Source of the DNA: Erysipelotrichaceae bacterium
Lineage (GTDB): Bacteria; Bacillota_I; Bacilli_A; Erysipelotrichales; Erysipelotrichaceae
Direction: 5' to 3'
Length of the DNA: 38,676 nucleotides
Assembly (NCBI GenBank): GCA_017405785.1
Contig: JAFQZR010000015.1
Location: 38,360-77,035, forward strand
This document shows, one piece after another, positions 9,250 to 16,089 of the stretch (the stretch's first letter is position 1; each line of letters begins with the position of its first letter). The position numbers and the translations under genes are program-made. Under the pieces are notes generated by a model. The model worked only from the letters and a program-made list of their open reading frames with translations, was not told the DNA's origin and ran no database searches.

Positions 9250-9516
9250 ATGCAAGAAGTAAAAGTAACTGTAATCGACCCAGTCGGTTTACATGCTCGC
9301 CCTGCTACTGTTGCTGTTAACGCAGCCAGCAAGTGCAAGTGCAAAGTAAGCGTATCATTCAAGGGCAAGACCGTTGATATGAAGTCCATCATGGGCGTTA
9401 TGTCATTAGGTATCCCAACACAGTCAGAAATCACTCTTACCTGTGACGGCGATGATGAAGAGAACGCTTTAAACACAATCATTGAAACTCTGAGAGCTCA
9501 GAAAGTAATCGAGTAG
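9250..9516 (+). CDS. ptsH: Phosphocarrier protein HPr of the PTS
   Basis: HPr passes phosphate from enzyme I to the sugar-specific EIIA proteins; in Bacillota it also acts with CcpA in carbon control once phosphorylated on Ser46. The 88-residue product is full length. The active-site His15 sits in DPVGLHARPAT, and the regulatory Ser46 in KSIMGVMSLGI. A GGGAGG site is 8 bases before the ATG. The gene has its own promoter and terminator, and the enzyme I gene (ptsI), often next to it, is not here. The presence of Ser46 is seen; its use in catabolite control is inferred from the family. Confidence 0.98.
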   Translation: MQEVKVTVIDPVGLHARPATVAVNAASKCKCKVSVSFKGKTVDMKSIMGVMSLGIPTQSEITLTCDGDDEENALNTIIETLRAQKVIE

Positions 9517-9527
9517 AAAGAAAACAG

Positions 9528-9553
9528 GGAAGAGCAAGCGCTCTTCCTTTTCT
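9528..9553 (+). terminator. Terminator of ptsH
   Basis: An 8-bp perfect stem GGAAGAGC / GCTCTTCC with an AAGC loop is followed by TTTTCTT. Confidence 0.93.
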
Positions 9554-9571
9554 TACGGGGAGATAGAAAAT

Positions 9572-11257
9572 ATGATACAGGAAAAGTATGAACAGTGGTT
9601 AAATCATCCGGGAATGGATGAGGACCTCAAAGAAGAATTAGTTAACATGACACCGGAACAGAAGCACGATGCCTTCTATACTGACGCCGAATTCGGTACA
9701 GCCGGTATGAGAGGACTGCTTGGTGCCGGTACCAACAGACTGAATGTCTACACCATCAGAAAGGCTACAGTCGGTTTTGCGAAGTACCTCAACAGCATCG
9801 CTGAACATCCAACAGTAGCTATCGCTTATGACAACAGATTCAAATCAACGGAATTCTCTGTTGAAAGCGCCAAGGTTCTGGCTGCTTACGGTATTGAAAG
9901 CTATGTATTTGAATCGTTAAGATCAACTCCTGAACTGTCCTTCGCAGTAAGATATCTCAACTGCACCGGCGGTATCATGGTAACAGCTTCCCACAACCCT
10001 AAGGAATACAACGGCTACAAGGTTTATGATTCAACCGGATGCCAGATGATTCCGGAAATGGTACAGGGCGTTATCGATGAAATCAAGGCCCTCGGTGATG
10101 AACTGGTTGATTCACCGGTACTGACAGCTGAACAGGAAGCTCTGATCCACAGCATCGGTGAAGATGTTGATGAACCTTACATCAAGGAAGTTCTGGGCAT
10201 CCAGCTCAATCCTGATCTGGACAAGAGCAATTTCAAGCTGGTCTATACACCTCAGCATGGTACTTCCATCATGTCATTAAGACCTCTGTTTGAGAGAATG
10301 GGCTATGATGTAACTTATGTTGAAGAGCAGTGCACATTTGACCCTGCTTTCGGTGCAACCAAGATCCCTAACCCGGAAGATCCAAGAGCTTATGAACTGG
10401 CTATTGAATACGGTGAAAAGGTTGGAGCTGACATTGCCATTTCAACAGACCCTGACGGAGACAGACTTGGTGTTGTCGTCAATCAGGATGGCAAGTGGAT
10501 CCTGATGACCGGTAACCAGACAGGTGCCGTTCTGCTGGAATATGTATATTCCCAGATGAAGGAAAAAGGCTTAATGCCGGCTCATCCGGTAATGTTCAAT
10601 ACTGTTGTTACCAGCGACCTCGGTGAAGCAGTTGCCAAGAACTACGGTGTTGAAACCGAAAAGACCCTGACAGGCTTCAAGTACATCGGTTCCAAGATCC
10701 ACGGTTATGAACAGACAGGTGAAAAGGACTTTGTCTTCGGCTATGAGGAAAGCTATGGCTATCTGGTACAGCCGTTTGTCAGAGACAAGGATGCCAACCA
10801 GTCAACAGTACTGATCTGTGAATGCGCCAACTACTACAAGAAACAGGGTAAGACCTTAGTTGATGTTCTGGATGAATTATATGCCCAGTACGGTACATAT
10901 GATGAATCACAGCAGTCAATCTCCTTACCGGGCGAAGAAGGCAAGCTGAAGATCCAGGCCATGTTAAAGAACCTGAGAGAAAACGTTCCTGCTGATGTTG
11001 CTGGCTGCAAGGTAGTAAGATGGGAAGACTTCAAGACAGCCAAGCGGTATGAAAACGGTGAAGAACAGGATATCGTCGGATTCGACAGAAGTGATGTTCT
11101 GAAGTATTTCCTGGCTGACGGTTCATGGATTGCCGTAAGACCTAGCGGTACAGAACCTAAGTGCAAGATCTACTACTGCATTAAGGGTGCTGACAAGGCA
11201 GATGTAGCAGAAAAGAGAAAGAACTACTACGCTGCCATGACAGAATATACAAAATAA
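9572..11257 (+). CDS. Phosphoglucomutase / phosphomannomutase (alpha-D-phosphohexomutase)
   Basis: The 561-residue enzyme interconverts glucose 1-phosphate and glucose 6-phosphate (or the mannose forms), feeding cell-envelope sugar synthesis. The four family loops are present: the phospho-serine loop TASHNPKEYNGYK with Ser140, the metal loop DPDGDRLGVVV near residue 293, the sugar-specificity loop FGYEESYGY near 390, and the phosphate-binding loop RPSGTEPK near 525. Length and motifs fit the PgcA-like group of Bacillota, and GEESYG favours glucose but does not decide it. The gene starts 55 bases after ptsH, behind the ptsH terminator, with GGGGAGAT ahead of the ATG. Confidence 0.95.
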   Translation: MIQEKYEQWLNHPGMDEDLKEELVNMTPEQKHDAFYTDAEFGTAGMRGLLGAGTNRLNVYTIRKATVGFAKYLNSIAEHPTVAIAYDNRFKSTEFSVESAKVLAAYGIESYVFESLRSTPELSFAVRYLNCTGGIMVTASHNPKEYNGYKVYDSTGCQMIPEMVQGVIDEIKALGDELVDSPVLTAEQEALIHSIGEDVDEPYIKEVLGIQLNPDLDKSNFKLVYTPQHGTSIMSLRPLFERMGYDVTYVEEQCTFDPAFGATKIPNPEDPRAYELAIEYGEKVGADIAISTDPDGDRLGVVVNQDGKWILMTGNQTGAVLLEYVYSQMKEKGLMPAHPVMFNTVVTSDLGEAVAKNYGVETEKTLTGFKYIGSKIHGYEQTGEKDFVFGYEESYGYLVQPFVRDKDANQSTVLICECANYYKKQGKTLVDVLDELYAQYGTYDESQQSISLPGEEGKLKIQAMLKNLRENVPADVAGCKVVRWEDFKTAKRYENGEEQDIVGFDRSDVLKYFLADGSWIAVRPSGTEPKCKIYYCIKGADKADVAEKRKNYYAAMTEYTK

Positions 11258-11280
11258 ATAACATTCAACTAATAGAAAAA

Positions 11281-11308
11281 GGGATTACAGGCATGTAATC
11301 TCTTTTTT
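11281..11308 (+). terminator. Terminator of the phosphoglucomutase gene
   Basis: Stem GGGATTAC / GTAATCTC (one G-U pair) around a short loop, followed by TTTTTTAT. Confidence 0.92.
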
Positions 11309-11391
11309 ATAGGGATTATCAGGCAGATAATTAATGGAAAATACAAATAGAATTAAGTATTATACTAGTAGATGAGTGAGGTATATACCAA

Positions 11392-12234
11392 ATGAAAATA
11401 AAAGCAGTTCTGATTTTTCTGTTGGCATTCTCTCTGTTTTTGGGTGGATGCAGTTCTTCCAACAACAACAATACACCACAACCGGCACAACCTGATCCTC
11501 CGGTGGAAACTCCGGAAGTGTGGAGGCCAGAAACCGTCTACTATTCTGACCTGGGTGTATCCCAGCAGTCAAAGGATGACATGTCCAAAGCGGGAGTAAA
11601 GATTACAGCTTCACGATTCACTTATTACGAAGATGAAATAGGCCGTATTCAATATCATCTCATCATTGAGTGGCAGAATAATGGAAAAACACCACTTTTA
11701 GCCACTACAGCACATATCGTTCTGTATGATACCGATCATAATCAGGTGAATACTCCTGCTACCGTCGATGCTGTTTACGGAATCATGTCAGTTGGGCAGA
11801 AAGATTATCTGTACAGCAGTGGCTATATATATAAGGAAGATATGGAAAAACTGAACTATGATATCAGTAAAGGCCTAATTCCATATATGGAAGGTATGGT
11901 CCAGATTCAGGAATGTCAGACAAACACTTCAAATACTTACACTTTTGTCGAATGTGAGACAGACTTTACCAAGAGGACATTGGAGGATGGCCGAATTGCG
12001 TTTTCCGGAACGATAACTAACCCTATTGAAAAAGATTTCCCGATGTATAAGATACATTTTCTTCTGTACGATGCCCTTGGAAGTATCATCGCAGTACAGC
12101 CGGGATACATCAGGGATCTTAATGGAAAGCAGACGGCAGATATTCCAACAACAGTTGTCCTGAATTGGGCAATAACGCCGGACATGATAGCTGAAGTCAA
12201 AGTGGCAGCTCAGCAATGGTGGTATAATGTTTAA
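11392..12234 (+). CDS. Lipoprotein with FxLYD-like domains
   Basis: The 280-residue product has a lipoprotein signal peptide (lipobox LGGC, Cys near residue 20), then an Asn/Pro-rich spacer of about 25 residues as seen in surface lipoproteins, so it should be tethered to the outer face of the membrane. The rest looks like two beta-sandwich domains: about 60-175 (YHLIIEWQNNGKTPL, IVLYDTDHN) and 180-280 (FSGTITNPIEKDF, IHFLLYDALGSII). The second pattern is that of FxLYD domains, which are common extracellular modules of unknown binding partner. A weak GAGTGAGG site precedes the ATG. It is not part of a clear operon. Confidence 0.82.
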   Translation: MKIKAVLIFLLAFSLFLGGCSSSNNNNTPQPAQPDPPVETPEVWRPETVYYSDLGVSQQSKDDMSKAGVKITASRFTYYEDEIGRIQYHLIIEWQNNGKTPLLATTAHIVLYDTDHNQVNTPATVDAVYGIMSVGQKDYLYSSGYIYKEDMEKLNYDISKGLIPYMEGMVQIQECQTNTSNTYTFVECETDFTKRTLEDGRIAFSGTITNPIEKDFPMYKIHFLLYDALGSIIAVQPGYIRDLNGKQTADIPTTVVLNWAITPDMIAEVKVAAQQWWYNV

Positions 12235-12259
12235 AAAACATCTGTTGCTGAAACAGATG
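12233..12259 (-). terminator. Minus-strand hairpin with T-run after the lipoprotein gene
   Basis: An 8-bp stem CATCTGTT / AACAGATG (5-base loop) is followed on the minus strand by TTTTTT, so it could end leftward transcription from the 47-aa or prepilin peptidase genes. On the plus strand it has no T-run. Confidence 0.55.
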
Positions 12260-12678
12260 AACAGATAGAGAATGTAATTGCCGAGTTGGATGGATATTGA
12301 CTTATAAGAAAACTGCATGCCTTGAATTTGAATTCATTGAGCCACAACACGTTACAAGAGGGGAGAAATTAACTAAATAACAAACATAAACATCTGATCC
12401 TAAGTGGTTGGATGTTTTTCATGCTGTTTAAACTGTGGTTATAAGATTTTTTACACGGTAAAGGCCCTGGCAAAGATGTAGGGGTGGTTTGAAAAAGGAT
12501 TGCTGCTTCAAGAGAATACAGAAAATGAAGTGGAAACATCAAGAAAAACAATAAACAATAGTTATAAAACAAGTATAATGAAATCAGGCACATGACCAAC
12601 AGGAAAACAGGTAAATCTGCCAGCGATGAAATAGTGATGACCGTTGTAACATTAAGTGAAATTGAGCGTAAGATAATA
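12235..12678. other. Gene-poor stretch between lipoprotein and small minus-strand ORF
   Basis: I see no well-supported gene here. It holds the minus-strand hairpin at 12233-12259 and the plus-strand terminator at 12389-12419. A short plus-strand frame at 12592-12705 (37 codons, starting MTNRKTGKSASDE) has no ribosome binding site. The A-rich stretch 12480-12590 reads like decayed coding sequence but matches nothing I know. Confidence 0.5.
12389..12419 (+). terminator. Plus-strand terminator downstream of lipoprotein gene
   Basis: Arms AACATCTGATCC and GGTTGGATGTT pair with two to three G-U pairs around TAAGT and are followed by TTTTTC, 155 bases after the lipoprotein stop codon. Confidence 0.6.
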
Positions 12679-12822
12679 TTAAAGAGTAAGGCCGTGATAA
12701 GGTAAACCCTTCCTTATCACGGCTTTGCCGTATTGGCTTATCAGAGCAAGTGTTTCGTATTCTTCCAGGCCGGCTTTCTTCATCATGTCAATCATTAATT
12801 CCATTGCTACTTTTTCTTCCAT
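12679..12822 (-). CDS. Small protein, 47 aa, unknown
   Basis: I do not recognise this protein. It is supported by a near-perfect AGGAGG site 8 bases before the ATG at 12822 and an uninterrupted frame starting MEEKVAMELMIDMMKKAGLE and ending in PYHGLTL. The first 30 residues would form an acidic amphipathic helix. It lies downstream of the prepilin peptidase gene on the same strand but behind that gene's terminator, with a possible own promoter (TTGAGG, 17 bases, ATTATA at about 12845-12873). A 12-bp inverted repeat (12691-12702 with 12712-12723) lies inside its 3' part and may serve as a terminator, though its T-run is weak. Confidence 0.5.
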   Translation of the reverse strand: MEEKVAMELMIDMMKKAGLEEYETLALISQYGKAVIRKGLPYHGLTL

Positions 12823-12882
12823 CGCTCTTTCCTCCTACTATTTCTATAATGGGCAAAATGCATTTTTCCTCAAAATTTCTCG

Positions 12883-12904
12883 AAAAAAGTTGCGACTGTC
12901 GCAA
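12883..12904 (-). terminator. Terminator of the prepilin peptidase gene
   Basis: On the minus strand TTGCGA / TCGCAA with a 3-base loop is followed by CTTTTTTC, 4 bases after the stop codon. Confidence 0.85.
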
Positions 12905-12907
12905 TAA

Positions 12908-13330
12908 TTACATAAAAACCGTGACAATTACCGTAACAATAAACAGTGCTGGACCAAATGGTAGGACTTGCTTCATTGTATATTTGAAAGCTGTTATCTG
13001 GAGCAATGATGCGACGAATAGAATCACTAAAGTTTCCATCGGAGAAAGGTAAAAACCAAGCAAGGCTAAAGTTTTTAAGTCTCCGCCTCCGGCACCGTGT
13101 TTCCCAGTTTTCTTCTCATATGCCACCGTCATCAGCAACAACGGCACAAAGATCAGCAGGGCAGAACCCAGACTTTTCAAGATATTTATATAGCTTTTCA
13201 AAAAGATTAAATACAGGATCCTGAAAGTAATTCCGGCCAGAATATAGGCATCCGGAATGACCGCTCTTTTGTAATCGCTGATAGCAATACACAGCAAAAA
13301 TATCAGTAAAACGATCAAATCAAATCTCAT
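12908..13330 (-). CDS. A24 family (TadV/TadA-subfamily-like) prepilin peptidase
   Basis: The 140-residue membrane protein is a short aspartic prepilin peptidase that cuts the leader from type IV pilin-like proteins at the inner membrane. Catalytic Asp19 lies in ISDYKRAVIPD and Asp84 in GAGGGDLKTLALLG (the GxGD motif); about five membrane segments surround them. The N-methylating domain of full-length PilD is absent, as is usual for the short class. The start at 13330 follows an AAAGG site in a small hairpin loop. No pilin or secretion ATPase genes are in the window. Its first ~22 codons and upstream region occur twice more, at 15099-15204 and 19116-19218, so this gene seems to be the target of integrating elements. 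Confidence 0.9.
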   Translation of the reverse strand: MRFDLIVLLIFLLCIAISDYKRAVIPDAYILAGITFRILYLIFLKSYINILKSLGSALLIFVPLLLMTVAYEKKTGKHGAGGGDLKTLALLGFYLSPMETLVILFVASLLQITAFKYTMKQVLPFGPALFIVTVIVTVFM

Positions 13331-13367
13331 AAAAACGACCCGCCTTTCGACGGGTCATTATAGTGTG
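13264..13367 (-). repeat. Copy 1 of the ~104-bp prepilin-peptidase 5' repeat (att-like)
   Basis: This segment, from a TATAAT-like box through codon ~22 of the intact gene, is repeated at 15099-15204 and 19116-19218 in the same orientation. The block around TTGTAATCGCTGATAGCAAT is identical in all three, which makes it the best candidate for the crossover core. Copies 1 and 2 also share the extra bases CTC on the left. Confidence 0.85.
13334..13359 (-). promoter_or_regulatory. 5' hairpin or palindrome holding the ribosome binding site of the prepilin peptidase gene
   Basis: On the minus strand AATGACCCG pairs with CGGGTCGTT (one G-U pair) around a loop containing GAAAGG, the presumed Shine-Dalgarno, with ATG 3 bases after the stem. 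In the copy at 15170-15195 the arms are AATAATCCG / CGGATTATT: two pairs changed on both sides and pairing kept. The upstream arm overlaps a TATAAT box (13357-13362). If that box is the real -10, the element would work as a DNA palindrome rather than an RNA hairpin. Confidence 0.55.
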
Positions 13368-13711
13368 AGCTTGACGGATTAAATAAAATCCAATTGAGAT
13401 TTGGCATAGTTTACCTTAGCATAGAATTAATGTAATATGTATGTAGATAGACAATTTTATGATGTACTTAAATCTGCTGGTGTTTCAAATACGAGCAGAG
13501 AAAAAATAGGCAGCGGGAAGTATGGAGAATTGGTTTGTCAGACATAGTAGCAGGCTTAATCTATTACTAATGATAAATACTCGTTTTCAGAAGTGAGAAA
13601 GTGTTAGTGTCTTCTAGGTAAGATCTCATTGATAAAGTGCTGTTACACATAAATAAAGCGCAGAATGATCTGCGTTGTTATTGATGTGTAATGGCTAATA
13701 ATCAAATTTGT
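13368..13711. other. Gene-poor stretch left of the Asn-rich microprotein
   Basis: I see no supported gene. A 36-codon frame at 13437-13547 (starting MYVDRQFYDVLKSAG) lacks a ribosome binding site. A small hairpin GCGCAG / CTGCGT lies at about 13660-13676. Confidence 0.45.
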
Positions 13712-13743
13712 CCCATTCACATCATAACGAATGGGATTTTTTG
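13712..13743 (+). terminator. Terminator or attenuator just ahead of the Asn-rich microprotein gene
   Basis: A 7-bp perfect stem CCCATTC / GAATGGG with a 10-base loop is followed by ATTTTTTG. It ends 26 bases before the ATG at 13770. No gene lies just upstream on this strand, so a leader-attenuator role is possible. Confidence 0.65.
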
Positions 13744-13769
13744 TGCTTTACTGGAAAGGAGGTGAAAAG

Positions 13770-13931
13770 ATGTCAAAAGGAAAAGTGGTTTCAGGTAATA
13801 CGCATAGTAGACAGCAAATGAATAACTATGCAAACCAGAATAACAGGAACAACCCGGCAAACAGAGCAAACAATAATAATCACTCTAACCAGTTGAATCC
13901 TAACAATTCGAATTACAAGGGAAAAAACTAG
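13770..13931 (+). CDS. Asn-rich microprotein, 53 aa
   Basis: This 53-residue hydrophilic protein is nearly one third Asn (NQNNRNNPANRANNNN, QLNPNNSNYKGKN). The start at 13770 has a perfect AAAGGAGGTG site 5 bases upstream; the longer frame from 13731 overlaps the terminator-like hairpin and is not credible. Similar short proteins with the NANQ.NPNN pattern are widespread and multi-copy in Bacillota, often listed as hypothetical and sometimes mislabelled alpha-amylase. The function is not known. It has a terminator directly behind it and a hairpin before it, so it looks like a self-contained unit. It sits in the segment between repeat copies 1 and 2. Confidence 0.75.
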   Translation: MSKGKVVSGNTHSRQQMNNYANQNNRNNPANRANNNNHSNQLNPNNSNYKGKN

Positions 13932-13941
13932 ATTGCTGAAA

Positions 13942-13973
13942 TTGGAGGCTATAACAAGGTTGCCTCCTTTTTA
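13942..13973 (+). terminator. Terminator of the Asn-rich microprotein gene
   Basis: Stem GGAGGC / GCCTCC with a 12-base loop, followed by TTTTTAT. Confidence 0.85.
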
Positions 13974-14124
13974 TAATCAATATATACGTTAAGAAAGATT
14001 ATTTAGAATAGGTAATAACAATAATGCAATTAAATGGGTGAAAAATGTAAGCAAAGAGTATAATTATATTAGATAAAAAAGCGATTTAAAAAGGAAGACC
14101 GCTAATATAATATGGTAAGATAAA

Positions 14125-15051
14125 ATGGAACAATCAGAGATAAAAGTTAATCATATAGAAACCAAGAGTGTAATGACTAAATCGAATACACCATTAGGCG
14201 GTTATTCGCTCAACCCATATGTGGGATGTCCTCATGCCTGTAAATACTGTTATGCATCTTTTATGAAGCGTTTTACAGGGCATAGCGAACCCTGGGGTAC
14301 TTTCATGGATGTGAAACATTGGCCAACCATTAAAGTTCCAAAGAAATATGCAGGGCAGAAAATAGTTATCGGCACTGTCACGGATGGTTATAATCCTTTG
14401 GAAGAGACTTATAAGAATACCAGAAAGCTGCTGGAAGAGCTGAAGGACAGCGGTGGTGATATCGTAATATGTACGAAGTCGGATCTGGTATTACGAGACC
14501 TGGATCTTCTGAAAGAAATGAATCAGAAATGCCGTCTTACGATTTCCTGGTCAATCAATACACTGGATGAAGAGTTTAAAAATGACATGGATGATGCAGC
14601 AAGTATTGAAAGACGTCTTTCAGCCATGAAGGAGGTCTACGATGCCGGAATTCGAACCATCTGCTTCATCTCTCCTGTATTCCCTGGTATTACGGATATT
14701 GAAGCTATTTTCAAACGTGCAAAAGATCAGTGTGATCTGATCTGGCTGGAAAATCTGAATCTTCGCGGTGGCTTCAAAGCTGATATCATGAATTATATTG
14801 CAGAGAAATATCCGGATCTGGTACCGTTGTATGATGAAATCTACAATAAGAAAAACCGCAGTTATTTTGAAGATCTTGAAAAGAAAGCTGAAAAAATGGC
14901 GAAGAAATACGACTGTCGTTTTGTGGATAATGTAACACCATATGAGCGTGTTTCCAAGGGACATCCTACCATTGTGAACTACTTCTACCATGAAGAAGTT
15001 CGTGGTACTGAGAACAGCGGTCAGAGAAGAAAAAACAAAGAGCATGAATAA
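14125..15051 (+). CDS. Radical SAM protein, 'mobile pair protein B'-like (SPL/Rv2578c-type)
   Basis: The 308-residue protein has the radical SAM cluster motif CPHACKYCY near residues 35-43 inside NPYVGCPHACKYCYASFMKR, which ligates a 4Fe-4S cluster used to split S-adenosylmethionine. The block ETKSVMTKSNTPLGGYSLNP ahead of it resembles the group named radical SAM mobile pair protein B, related to the spore photoproduct lyase-like COG1533 family. The reaction is not established. The expected partner (pair protein A) and its MarR regulator are not nearby. The ribosome binding site is weak (GGTAAGA). The gene lies alone between repeat copies 1 and 2, about 50 bp from copy 2, consistent with carriage on a small mobile segment. 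No Cys of the motif is missing. Confidence 0.82.
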   Translation: MEQSEIKVNHIETKSVMTKSNTPLGGYSLNPYVGCPHACKYCYASFMKRFTGHSEPWGTFMDVKHWPTIKVPKKYAGQKIVIGTVTDGYNPLEETYKNTRKLLEELKDSGGDIVICTKSDLVLRDLDLLKEMNQKCRLTISWSINTLDEEFKNDMDDAASIERRLSAMKEVYDAGIRTICFISPVFPGITDIEAIFKRAKDQCDLIWLENLNLRGGFKADIMNYIAEKYPDLVPLYDEIYNKKNRSYFEDLEKKAEKMAKKYDCRFVDNVTPYERVSKGHPTIVNYFYHEEVRGTENSGQRRKNKEHE

Positions 15052-15060
15052 ATCTTTATT

Positions 15061-15165
15061 TTATACTATGGATAGTGAAGATATATATGTGACAATACCT
15101 CTTTTGTAATCGCTGATAGCAATACACAGCAAAAATATCAGTAAAATGATCAAATCAAATCTCAT
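15061..15165 (-). pseudogene. Displaced 5' end of a prepilin peptidase gene (34 codons)
   Basis: Reading left from ATG at 15165, the first 22 codons match the intact gene at 12908-13330 (MRFDLIILLIFLLCIAISDY, with one Val-to-Ile change), then the frame leaves the match right after ...DYKR and stops 12 codons later. It still has the leader hairpin and ribosome binding site. It is best read as the part of the gene left behind after an insertion. Confidence 0.85.
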
Positions 15166-15204
15166 AAAAATAATCCGCCTTTCACGACGGATTATTATAG
15201 TTTG
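15099..15204 (-). repeat. Copy 2 of the prepilin-peptidase 5' repeat (att-like)
   Basis: Nearly identical to copy 1 from CTCTTTTG through the start codon. It differs in the hairpin stem by changes on both arms (AATAATCCG / CGGATTATT) and has two extra bases in the loop. It separates the radical SAM segment on the left from the recombinase segment on the right. Confidence 0.85.
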
Positions 15205-15264
15205 GCTGATGACGGTGGCACTTATGATAGTTTAAGATAGTCATGTAGATAAATTGGAAATTTG

Positions 15265-15789
15265 TCACTCTTCTGTATACCGATACCCATCCGGAATTCG
15301 AATATACGCGCGAATATGCTCATCGATAGAGCGTTCGATAATTCTGGATATATTGTTCACATTTCCTTCTGCAACAAGGATCGTACACTCCCGTTTCTCA
15401 AGGACGATCCCTATATGGTCGTGTTCTTTGTTCTCGAATACCCTGTCATAGAGTACGATGTCTCCCGCTTCCGGAACATAGCCTTCCGGCCCTTTATGGT
15501 ATTCGATCCGCCGATCGCCTACGGCAAACTCCTCCCAGCCAAGACATGCAGCCAGATGACAGGTTTTACATTCCTCTGGTCTGTATGGGATTTCGAATCC
15601 CGTTGCCATGCAGCAATAATAGACAAACGCCGCACACCATAACCCGTCAGCTTCCTTGAGATTCCATGTTGGAAACAATCGCACAATCGGCGCTAGATTG
15701 GAAGCCATCCCATCAACATCTCCGTGAAACGGAACCTGCGCCATATCCTTTGCAATCTCGGCTAGTTTTTCTCTTGTTGCTTTTTCCAT
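15265..15789 (-). CDS. CHAP-like (papain-type) amidase/peptidase, 174 aa
   Basis: The pattern is that of CHAP-type cysteine hydrolases: WCAAFVYYCC (probable catalytic Cys near residue 52), EAGDIVLYDR, DHIGIVLE with the His near residue 124, and a late VAEGNVNN. Such domains cut peptidoglycan cross-links or gamma-glutamyl bonds. No signal peptide or membrane helix is seen, so if it acts on the wall it needs another exit route; an intracellular substrate is also possible. A GGAGAGGC site precedes the ATG. It is the leftmost gene of the segment between repeat copies 2 and 3, and its base composition is richer in GC than its neighbours, which points to separate transfer. Confidence 0.75.
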   Translation of the reverse strand: MEKATREKLAEIAKDMAQVPFHGDVDGMASNLAPIVRLFPTWNLKEADGLWCAAFVYYCCMATGFEIPYRPEECKTCHLAACLGWEEFAVGDRRIEYHKGPEGYVPEAGDIVLYDRVFENKEHDHIGIVLEKRECTILVAEGNVNNISRIIERSIDEHIRAYIRIPDGYRYTEE

Positions 15790-15832
15790 ATATGCCTCTC
15801 CAAACCCCGATTTGTATCTGGAAACAATGTCA

Positions 15833-16089
15833 CTATTTATTCTTCTTCATATGTCTTCCCTGAGTTTCATAATTCACCACGATATGTCGATCCGCCTGTT
15901 CGGCTTTCCGCCAAAGAAGGACAACCGTCTCCACATGCCTTGGGACAATAGCGTGAATAAAAAGGCACATATTTACGCTGTTGCCGCGACCGTCCTCGTG
16001 GAGCAGTTCCCACTTTCTAAAACGGTCGAGTGGGCAGCGTTAATGGAATTACTTCGGCAAACCGGAATATGTCGATCCGGATTACAGTT
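15833..16089. other. Unresolved, possibly decayed coding stretch
   Basis: This GC-richer stretch reads like protein in more than one frame but none is whole. On the minus strand a 45-codon frame (15833-15970) starts MCLFIHAIVPRHVETVVLL without a proper ribosome binding site. On the plus strand a frame with RLFGFPPKKDNRLHMPWD and later, after a frame change, GKPEYVDPDYSFKLV looks coding-like. I take it as remnant sequence and assign no function. Confidence 0.4.

Noticed and set aside
12592-12705. Plus-strand frame of 37 codons starting MTNRKTGKSASDE
   Set aside because: No ribosome binding site, and its end is the complement of the hairpin inside the better supported 47-aa minus-strand frame.
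13357-13362. TATAAT as a sure -10 promoter box of the prepilin peptidase gene
   Set aside because: Present in all three copies, but no -35 box is found at proper spacing and it overlaps the stem, so it is kept only as a possibility.
13437-13547. Plus-strand frame of 36 codons starting MYVDRQFYDVLKSAG
   Set aside because: No ribosome binding site, no recognisable relatives, lies in a gene-poor stretch.
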